Source of the DNA: Nitrospinota bacterium
GTDB taxonomy: Bacteria > Nitrospinota_A > UBA7883 > JACRLM01
Direction: 5' to 3'
NCBI GenBank assembly: GCA_015231995.1
Contig: JADGAO010000051.1
Span: 1 to 15,874 of the forward strand
DNA length: 15,874 bases
Below the pieces are notes generated by a model. The model was not told the DNA's origin, did no database searches, and was given only the letters and a program-made list of their open reading frames with translations. Positions within the stretch are counted from its first letter, which is position 1, and every line of letters starts with the position of its first letter. Position numbers and translations under genes: made by a program. Of the stretch, positions 1 through 5,878 are shown one piece after another.

Positions 1-665
1 TCCACTGGGGCCTTCATCCCGAAAAGTCCGCCAGGCCGATAATAGAGCGCGCGCAAAAAAGGGCGGGCAGATTTTACGAACGTGTCTTCAACGATGGCAG
101 GGCCTACTGGAGCCTTGTCCCGTTCATCATTGGGATACTGATTCTCCCCATCTCGGCCGGGTACCTTGTGTTAGGCCGGTTCTTTCTGGCGAAACTTTTT
201 TTCGCGTCGTACAAATGCGACGGATGCGCCGTTTGCGCCAATAACTGCCCCTTCTCCGCCATCAAGATGCGGGGCGGAAAAAACCCGCGCCCCTACTGGA
301 CGTTCGATTGCGAAAGTTGCATGAGGTGCATGGCCTTCTGCCCCAAACGGTGCGTGGAAGCGGGGCAATCTTTCGCAGTCATGCTGTTTTACCTGACCAC
401 TGTTCCCGTGTGGGCTTACCTGCTGGACGCAGTGGTCGCCCGATACGCCTGGTTTGAGCCGTCGGCGAACATGTGGACGGCGGCGCTTATCTACATCGTT
501 TATTCCATCGCCGCTACGTTCGTAAGCTATGCGATCCTGGATGTGATAGTGCGCGTCCCGTTGATAAACCGGCTTTTTACATACACCACGCTGACTTATG
601 TTTACAGACGGTATCACGAACCTTCGACGAAACTCCGTGAGCTGTCGGCGCGCAGGAAAGAGTAG
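1..665 (+). CDS. EFR1-like membrane ferredoxin with two [4Fe-4S] motifs (5' end missing)
   Basis: The frame is open from the first base (first full codon at 3) to TAG at 663-665, so the N-terminus lies outside the window; about 220 residues are visible. Two CxxCxxCxxxCP motifs stand 20 residues apart, CDGCAVCANNCP (visible residues 72-83) and CESCMRCMAFCP (103-114), enough for two [4Fe-4S] clusters. A hydrophobic stretch at about 38-57 precedes them, and two more hydrophobic helices follow (about 126-146 and 158-180), so the protein is probably membrane-bound with the clusters on one face. The order helix, then C-rich domain, resembles EFR1-type proteins, which carry a flavodoxin-like domain upstream; that domain is not visible, so the assignment is inferred. 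The likely role is electron transfer, partner unknown. The stop codon is the first three bases of a palindromic repeat. Confidence 0.7.
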   Translation, partial: HWGLHPEKSARPIIERAQKRAGRFYERVFNDGRAYWSLVPFIIGILILPISAGYLVLGRFFLAKLFFASYKCDGCAVCANNCPFSAIKMRGGKNPRPYWTFDCESCMRCMAFCPKRCVEAGQSFAVMLFYLTTVPVWAYLLDAVVARYAWFEPSANMWTAALIYIVYSIAATFVSYAILDVIVRVPLINRLFTYTTLTYVYRRYHEPSTKLRELSARRKE

Positions 666-723
666 GGGCGCACCTGTGTGTGCGCCATACATGGCGGAGG
701 GCAGACACGCAGGTCTGCCCCTA
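663..723. repeat. Palindromic intergenic repeat joining two convergent stop codons
   Basis: The 24-nt arms at 663-686 and 700-723 are inverted copies with about 5 mismatches. The spacer adds a second small inversion (gccat-ac-atggc, about 684-695), so the whole 61 nt can fold into one hairpin. The left arm starts with TAG, the stop of the plus-strand ferredoxin gene. The right arm ends with cta, the TAG stop of the minus-strand phospholipase D gene. No T-tract follows on either strand, so it is not a classical intrinsic terminator, though a stem between convergent genes could protect or end both transcripts. The 'taggggc...acctg' pattern resembles dispersed palindromic repeats of environmental genomes; whether it is multicopy here cannot be seen. 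Confidence 0.75.
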
Positions 724-1803
724 CAAAATCCACCCGAAATAGTTCAACAACCACCCCGCCAACTTCAGCGTCAACGGACGCGCCTCCGCTTCTTCCAGCG
801 TTATTTCGCGCGATTGGGCGAAATAGCCTGCGAACACATCCTCCGCCTCTTTTACAAGAGTTCCCCCACGCGCCACAAGGTTTATCTCCAGGTTCCAGTA
901 AAGGCTCATCGAGTCCAGGTTGGCCGTCCCCACCGTGACCCAGTCGCCGTCAATCATCGCCATTTTGGAGTGAAGCATTGATGGCTCGAACCTGTAAACC
1001 TTCACTCCGTGCCTGATAAGCCTCGTTAGCGCCGACCACCCGGCGGCGTCCACCAGAGCCACGTCGGAGACGTCCGGGACAACCACGCGCACATCCACCC
1101 CTTTCCTGACAGCGTGGATGAGAGCTTTCATAAGCCTCCTGCGCGGGATGAAATACGCTTGAGCTATCCAGACTCTCTGCCGCGACTTTTTAATGGCCGA
1201 AAGGTAGAGCCGTTTTATCGGGTAGTTTTCAAAAGTCGGCCTTCCGTCCCACACCTGAATAGGGTTTCCGAGGCGCTCTTTGCGCGGCATGGTTTTTTTT
1301 ATCCACGCGTATTTTTTACCGCTCCATGTCCTGTCGAACGACTCGCAAAGCTCATGCGCCGGCCAGCTTTCACCGCTGACCATAACGTCAGCCCAGTCGT
1401 AGAACCGTTCGCCGATGTTCATCCCCCCAAGGTAATACTTATGGGAGTCTATTACGAAAACCTTCCTGTGATTGCGCCGGAAAAGCCGCCGCACCGAGAA
1501 CGGGCCGGGAACCCTCGAAGGATTGACCGGGTTGTACTCCATCACGTTGACCCCCTCCCCTTGCATCTCATCGAAATAGAGGGAGGATACGTTCATGCAC
1601 CCGACAGAATCGTAAATGAGATCAACCCTGATCCCGCGTTTGGCGAGGCCTGTAAGTATGTTTTTAAACTCGTCGGCCAGCGGGCCTTCCTCGATGAGGT
1701 ATACCTGGGAGCGCACGGACTGGCGCGCTGAACGCAGGCTGGAAAAAAGCGATTCGTAAAAGACGGCGGCGGACCGGATCAGGGTGATCGGTCCGCCGTC
1801 CAT
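721..1803 (-). CDS. Phospholipase D family protein, ClsB-like cardiolipin synthase
   Basis: The protein is 360 aa with two complete HKD motifs: H112-x-K114-x4-D119 (RNHRKVFVID) followed by GGMNIG, and H278-x-K280-x4-D285 (LHSKMAMID) followed by GTANLDS. These are the paired catalytic halves of the PLD superfamily. The layout (ITLIRS opening, a DSVG motif near 66-69, GTANLD) matches bacterial cardiolipin synthases, which join two phosphatidyl groups at the inner membrane. The N-terminal membrane helices of ClsA are absent, so it is closer to ClsB/YbhO. The start is ATG at 1803, 8 nt after the pckA stop, with AGGGG directly abutting it, an unusually close ribosome site. A TTG four codons upstream overlaps the pckA TGA and is an alternative. 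The frame extends further upstream inside pckA, but that part does not resemble the family. The pckA neighbour suggests co-transcription. Other PLD activities are possible. Confidence 0.85.
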   Translation of the reverse strand: MDGGPITLIRSAAVFYESLFSSLRSARQSVRSQVYLIEEGPLADEFKNILTGLAKRGIRVDLIYDSVGCMNVSSLYFDEMQGEGVNVMEYNPVNPSRVPGPFSVRRLFRRNHRKVFVIDSHKYYLGGMNIGERFYDWADVMVSGESWPAHELCESFDRTWSGKKYAWIKKTMPRKERLGNPIQVWDGRPTFENYPIKRLYLSAIKKSRQRVWIAQAYFIPRRRLMKALIHAVRKGVDVRVVVPDVSDVALVDAAGWSALTRLIRHGVKVYRFEPSMLHSKMAMIDGDWVTVGTANLDSMSLYWNLEINLVARGGTLVKEAEDVFAGYFAQSREITLEEAEARPLTLKLAGWLLNYFGWIL

Positions 1804-1811
1804 CCCCTGCG

Positions 1812-3416
1812 TCAAGCTTTCGGGCCGGCCGCTTTTATCTCGGCGGAGGCCTGCGACTCGTATTTCTTGAAGTTGGCGGCGAACAGCCCGGCCAGGTGTT
1901 TGGCCGCCGCGTCGTAAGCCGACTTGTCCTTCCATGTGTTGCGCGGGACAAGAACTTCATCGGGGACTCCAGGCACGGACTTGGGGATTTTCACGCCGAA
2001 CACTGGATCGGCCACGAACTCGACCTTGTCTAGTTTCCCCTCCAGCGCGGCATGGAGCATTGCGCGGGTGTGTTGTATCTTCATTCTCGTTCCGACGCCA
2101 TACGCTCCGCCGGTCCAGCCCGTGTTCACCAGCCAGCACCGCACGTTCCCCTGGGCGATTTTCTTGCCGAGCAGGTCTGCGTACACCGTCGGATGCAGGG
2201 CCAGGAACGGCGCGCCGAAACAGGTGGAGAATGTCGCCTTAGGCTCCGTCACGCCGCGCTCCGTCCCGGCCACTTTGGCCGTATAGCCGGAGATGAAATG
2301 GTACATCGCCTGCGCGTGCGTAAGCTGGGATATCGGCGGCAGGACTCCGAATGCGTCCGCCGTGAGCATGAATATGTTCTTCGGATGCCCTCCACGCCCG
2401 GACAGCTCGGCGTTTGGCACATGCACCTCCGTTATCGGGTAGGCCGCCCGCGTGTTCTCCGTCAAGGAGCCGTCGTTTAGGTCAACCCGACGCGACCCCG
2501 ACTCCATCGCCACGTTTTCGAGTATCGTCCCGAACCGCTCCGTGTTCTCGTATATCTGCGGCTCGGCCTCTTTGGATAGCTTGATCACCTTGGCGTAACA
2601 TCCGCCCTCGAAGTTGAACACGCCGTCATCGCTCCAGCCGTGCTCGTCGTCGCCGATGAGCTTGCGGTCCGGGTCGGCGGAAAGCGTGGTCTTGCCCGTG
2701 CCGGACAACCCGAAGAATATCGCCACGTCCCCTCCGCCCCCTATGTTGGCCGAGCAGTGCATGGAAAGCGCCGCCTGCCGGGGCATCAGGTAGTTGCAGA
2801 CGGTGAAGATGGATTTTTTTATTTCGCCAGCGTAGCTTGTGCCGCCGATGATTATCAGCCGCTTGCCGAAATGCACGATGACGAACGCCTCCGACTTCGT
2901 CCCGTCCACGCTCGGATCGGCGGTGAAGCGGGGGGCGTTTATCACCGTAAACTCCGGCTTGTGGCCGTCAAGCTCGGCGTCGTCCGAAATGCGTATGAAC
3001 ATGTCGCGGGCGAACATGGAGTGCCATGCGTCCTCCGTCAACACACGAAGCGGTATCCTGTATTTCGGATCCGCCCCGGCGTAACAGTCCTGCACGAACA
3101 TGTCCCGCCCCTGCCAATACGCGGTCAGGCGCAGGTACAGGCTGTTGAACTTGGCCTCGTCTATCGGCTGGTTCACCTCGCCCCACCAGATGTCTTTTTC
3201 GCTTGACGCCTCTTTGACCACGAACTTGTCGTTGGGCGACCTGCCGGTGTACTGACCCGTGCGAACCACGAACGGCCCGCGGTGGGATATGTTCCCCTCC
3301 CTTCTGCGGACAGCCTCCTCGTACAGGGCCGGGGTGGTGAGGTTCCTGAAAACCTGGTTCATATTACGGAAACCAAGGGCCGCAAGCTCTTTCATCAGCG
3401 CTGGAGTAGCATTCAT
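1812..3416 (-). CDS. pckA: Phosphoenolpyruvate carboxykinase (ATP)
   Basis: This enzyme converts oxaloacetate and ATP to PEP, CO2 and ADP, the first committed step of gluconeogenesis, in the cytoplasm. At 534 aa it has the usual length of the ATP-dependent family. Visible signatures are TGRSPNDKF (57-65, with the oxaloacetate-binding Arg59), GGTSYAGEIKKS (191-202), the metal-site His in LSMHCSANIGGGGD (His220), the P-loop GLSGTGKTT (236-244) and the DDEHGW metal/ATP motif (256-261). GTP-type enzymes lack this set. The ATG start is preceded by AGGAGGGG at a good distance (about 3425-3432). It is the first gene of a likely two-gene unit with the phospholipase D gene. The roughly 300-bp upstream gap should hold its promoter, but I found no convincing -35/-10 pair. 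Confidence 0.97.
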   Translation of the reverse strand: MNATPALMKELAALGFRNMNQVFRNLTTPALYEEAVRRREGNISHRGPFVVRTGQYTGRSPNDKFVVKEASSEKDIWWGEVNQPIDEAKFNSLYLRLTAYWQGRDMFVQDCYAGADPKYRIPLRVLTEDAWHSMFARDMFIRISDDAELDGHKPEFTVINAPRFTADPSVDGTKSEAFVIVHFGKRLIIIGGTSYAGEIKKSIFTVCNYLMPRQAALSMHCSANIGGGGDVAIFFGLSGTGKTTLSADPDRKLIGDDEHGWSDDGVFNFEGGCYAKVIKLSKEAEPQIYENTERFGTILENVAMESGSRRVDLNDGSLTENTRAAYPITEVHVPNAELSGRGGHPKNIFMLTADAFGVLPPISQLTHAQAMYHFISGYTAKVAGTERGVTEPKATFSTCFGAPFLALHPTVYADLLGKKIAQGNVRCWLVNTGWTGGAYGVGTRMKIQHTRAMLHAALEGKLDKVEFVADPVFGVKIPKSVPGVPDEVLVPRNTWKDKSAYDAAAKHLAGLFAANFKKYESQASAEIKAAGPKA

Positions 3417-3560
3417 GATTGTATCCCCTCCTCTCTTTGCAAATTCTGAGTTGTACGCCTTATCGTCTTTTTCAAGCGCCGTCTGCGCTATGTAAAAAAA
3501 CGAAACAGATATTCACCACTGCCAAAATAATATCACAGCCAGGATTCCCGGTGAACAGCC
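3417..3560 (-). other. pckA leader/upstream region
   Basis: No coding potential was recognised here. It contains the pckA ribosome-binding site (GGAGG at 3427-3431, minus strand) and AT-rich stretches (about 3490-3535) where a promoter would be expected. No -35/-10 pair with proper spacing could be identified by eye. The rest of the gap up to the antiporter gene is occupied by the inverted repeat. Confidence 0.4.
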
Positions 3561-3720
3561 TAAACCCGGATTCCGAAGTTGAAAGCCCTTTGACTCCTGG
3601 TTTTTTTTGTTTTCCGTCGAGATTCTTCACTACGCGTTCGCTCCGTTCAGAATGACAAGCAACTAGTTGTCATTCTGAGCAACGCGAAGAATCTCTCCTC
3701 AACTTCGGAATCCGGGATTA
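3561..3720. repeat. Nested inverted repeat (MITE/REP-like) between the antiporter gene and pckA
   Basis: The outer arms are 3561-3582 and 3699-3720, 22 nt with one mismatch (core cccggattccgaagttga). The inner arms (about 3621-3658 and 3667-3694) share gattcttc, gcgtt and tcagaatgacaa in inverted order, with extra bases in the left arm. They meet at a near-perfect centre (aatgacaa...ttgtcatt around caactagttg). The inner motif, attcttcgc...tcagaatgac, resembles a palindromic repeat found dispersed in many environmental genomes. The right outer arm ends in tta, the TAA stop of the minus-strand antiporter gene. No transposase or obvious target duplication is visible. A T8 run at 3601-3608 lies inside the left half on the plus strand and does not make a terminator for the minus-strand gene. 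Confidence 0.75.
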
Positions 3721-4800
3721 GAGCAATTCCCCGACGAGAAACCCGATGAAAAGCGAAAAATGAATGAACCCCTGAAGCTCGTTGGACCTGCCGTCTTTGG
3801 AGCTTTCCATGCCGACGAGAATGGTGATCATCAACAGGCCGGCCCGCCAACCGTCCAGCTCCATGAATATTTCGCGGTGGGTGGCCAGCCCAACGATCAG
3901 AACTACGGGCACGGTCAGGGCGATGGTAGAAAGGACGGAGCCGAGAATGATGTTCAGAGAGCGCTGGAAATCATTTTGCAGTCCGGCTTTAATCGCGGTC
4001 AACCCTTCCGGCGAAACGATGACTGCGGCTATGAGTATCGGGGCTATCTGGCCTGGCAGTTTGAGCGCGTCAATGGAGTTGTCCACGACTTCGGAAAAAT
4101 ATTCGGCCAACAGCGATATTCCCGCGATTGTAAACAGAAGGAACATGGCGTGATACAGCGCCCCGCGCCCGCCGCCCTCATGCTCCTCTTTCGCCTCAAC
4201 CCTCCCGTAAACGAAGAAATCCGAATGATTTTTGGTCTGCATTCTCAGGAAAATCGCGTATAGCATAAGGCAAAACAGGATCGAGAAAACCTGGTAGATC
4301 GTGTTCCTGTCCGCCGCGACTTCGTTTGGCAGTATCATCCCTATGCCGACGAGGGCGGTTATCATCGAAAAAAACGAGCTGGCGCTCTTGAGGTTGAACG
4401 CCTGCTCGCCGAACTTCAGGCCGCCCAATAGCATGGACAGCCCCAGAAGGCCATTGATGAGGATCATGATCGTGCAGTAGATCGTATCGCGCCCCAGGCC
4501 GGGATCGGGGTCGCCATGAAACATCATCGTGGCCACCATGATAACCTCGACGCTTATCGCCGTAAGCGTGAGCAATAATGTGCCGAATGGCTCCCCGAGC
4601 ATGGATGAAAGGCGTTCGGCGTGCCGCACGACCCCTGTGGCGGAGTAAATAATCGCCGCGAAAATTACGGCGGACATGACGATGGTGAATGCGTTGGGTT
4701 CCGGGAACCTGACGGAGGGACTCCATTTGAGGATAATGGAGGCTATCAGCGTTACGCCCAGGGTGACGAGCTCTTTTTCAGCCTTGATAAAACCAGTCAT
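3718..4800 (-). CDS. chaA: ChaA-type Ca2+(Na+)/H+ antiporter
   Basis: This 360-aa polytopic membrane protein is close in length to E. coli ChaA (366 aa). Both alpha repeats of the Ca2+:cation antiporter (CaCA) superfamily are visible: alpha-1 at about 69-93 (GEPFGTLLLTLTAISVEV, Glu85) and alpha-2 at about 261-298 (IVSPEGLTAIKAG, Glu265, then LGSVLSTIALTVP). The two acidic residues form the ion-binding centre in this superfamily. A short charged loop (VEAKEEHEGGG, 201-211) between the halves resembles the acidic loop of ChaA/CAX proteins. The role is export of Ca2+ or Na+ in exchange for protons at the inner membrane; ion preference cannot be read from sequence. The ATG start has only a weak GGA upstream. 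The stop codon lies in the outer arm of an inverted repeat. It has no operon partner downstream and a 181-bp gap upstream. Confidence 0.9.
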   Translation of the reverse strand: MTGFIKAEKELVTLGVTLIASIILKWSPSVRFPEPNAFTIVMSAVIFAAIIYSATGVVRHAERLSSMLGEPFGTLLLTLTAISVEVIMVATMMFHGDPDPGLGRDTIYCTIMILINGLLGLSMLLGGLKFGEQAFNLKSASSFFSMITALVGIGMILPNEVAADRNTIYQVFSILFCLMLYAIFLRMQTKNHSDFFVYGRVEAKEEHEGGGRGALYHAMFLLFTIAGISLLAEYFSEVVDNSIDALKLPGQIAPILIAAVIVSPEGLTAIKAGLQNDFQRSLNIILGSVLSTIALTVPVVLIVGLATHREIFMELDGWRAGLLMITILVGMESSKDGRSNELQGFIHFSLFIGFLVGELL

Positions 4801-4981
4801 GATATCCGTTTATATACCGCCCCTGTCTGTGGCCCGAATCTTCATCCGGTGATTCAATTATCCATTGCGGTGACGCATGGATGCTTTATAACGCTATCTC
4901 CCAGCTCGCCCCGGACTCGATTTGCGCGTATTTGGATATGGATCCATCCAGCCGCATTTTAAAATGCCGGAGCCGGGCGCG

Positions 4982-5806
4982 TCAGATGCCGGGCTTCTTG
5001 TTCCATCCCGCCTGGTCAATCAGGTATTCGTATCCTTCTGCGGCTATGGAGACCTCTCCGACAAATGGAAAATTGAGGGTGATGACGACAAATATCACCA
5101 GGCTGACCACTATTGACAGCAAGCCGGTGATCACAATCTGTCCCTTGAGGTTTTCATTGCCGAAAAGGGCCGTGAATCCGATTGTGACCAACGCGCCAAG
5201 GATCATGGCGGTCCAGATCACCCCCGGCAAGTCGTCGCGCGCGATTATCAGGCGCTTTTCGCGCTCCCGTCCGAGGGAATTAATGTCCGCCAATATTTCA
5301 TGAAATAGCGCGTCTTCCTGCATGGTTTTAGGCGAAATAGCCTTGATGTCTTTCCAGAGCTTGAGGAACTTTTTTTCGGTCTCGGCGCTGGCCACATGCT
5401 CCGATTCCCATTTCATGTTGCGCATCGCCGGATATTCCAGTTCCAGCACGGCTTTGGAAAAGGCCGCCAATGACGCAAGAGGCTGTTTGATCAGTTCTTG
5501 ATCGGGATAATTTAACAGGTCTCGGTAAAGAGAGTAAGCCTGCGTGGCTTCGCTTCTGGCGATGGAGTTGGCGTCGTTGAATTGCTCCCAGATAACTATA
5601 ACGACGAACGCGAGCATGACTCCATAGATAACTCCCACGGTGGCAAAGACAAAACCCGCGATATCGTTATGCTGTTTCAAGATGGTGTGGTGGACGAACT
5701 GGCGCACCAGCATCACAACGCCAACGCCGAACCCCACGAAAAAAAGCATCACCAGCATAAGGCACAACCATTGGGGAATCATCACCAGCCAGACGGAAAA
5801 AGACAT
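4982..5806 (-). CDS. DUF4239 (bestrophin-like) membrane protein
   Basis: The protein is 274 aa with four predicted membrane helices: two near the N-terminus (about 10-35 and 47-72), a soluble region of roughly 120 residues, then two more (about 196-216 and 224-248). The pattern FVFATVGVIYGVMLAFVV followed by WEQF, a late REREKR stretch, and NFPFVGEV near the end matches DUF4239, a family distantly compared with bestrophin channels. Its function is unknown. The ATG at 5806 is chosen because AAAGG stands 7 nt upstream. The reading frame also offers a TTG at 5842, but that codon lies inside the terminator stem of the preceding gene. The gene follows the six-gene cluster on the same strand but is separated by a strong terminator, so it probably has its own promoter or depends on read-through. 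Confidence 0.8.
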   Translation of the reverse strand: MSFSVWLVMIPQWLCLMLVMLFFVGFGVGVVMLVRQFVHHTILKQHNDIAGFVFATVGVIYGVMLAFVVIVIWEQFNDANSIARSEATQAYSLYRDLLNYPDQELIKQPLASLAAFSKAVLELEYPAMRNMKWESEHVASAETEKKFLKLWKDIKAISPKTMQEDALFHEILADINSLGREREKRLIIARDDLPGVIWTAMILGALVTIGFTALFGNENLKGQIVITGLLSIVVSLVIFVVITLNFPFVGEVSIAAEGYEYLIDQAGWNKKPGI

Positions 5807-5818
5807 TCGCTCGCCTTT
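5807..5818 (-). promoter_or_regulatory. Ribosome-binding site deciding the DUF4239 start
   Basis: The minus strand reads AAAGGCGAGCGA immediately before ATG at 5806, with AGG 7 nt upstream. The in-frame TTG at 5842 has no such site and sits in a terminator stem. Confidence 0.5.
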
Positions 5819-5830
5819 CAAAAGCGTTTG

Positions 5831-5870
5831 AAAAAAACGCAAGGCGGAGCTTGTCAGGCCCCGCCTTGCG
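5831..5870 (-). terminator. Rho-independent terminator of the six-gene cluster
   Basis: On the minus strand a 13-bp stem (CGCAAGGCGGGGC at 5870-5858 pairing with GCTCCGCCTTGCG at 5850-5838, one G-U pair) encloses a 7-nt loop (CTGACAA) and is followed directly by T7 (5837-5831). It begins 8 nt after the stop codon of the epimerase-STAS gene. It should end that transcript and isolate the downstream DUF4239 gene. Confidence 0.95.
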
Positions 5871-5878
5871 CCGGTTTG

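Noticed and set aside
1804..1935. Longer N-terminus for the phospholipase D protein
   Set aside because: The extra 44 residues overlap the pckA 3' end in another frame and are Arg/Gly-rich without family similarity; the family-like sequence starts at the ATG at 1803.
3419..3655. 78-codon plus-strand frame in the pckA/antiporter gap
   Set aside because: Much of it is the palindromic repeat, and no ribosome site or domain is apparent.
4954..4967. Perfect 14-bp palindrome gcattttaaaatgc downstream of the DUF4239 gene
   Set aside because: The stem is AT-rich with no loop and no T-tract, so it is not a convincing terminator; it could be a protein-binding site, but nothing supports that.
5807..5842. 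TTG start giving a 286-aa DUF4239 protein
   Set aside because: The TTG lies in the stem of the rho-independent terminator and lacks a ribosome site; ATG at 5806 has one.
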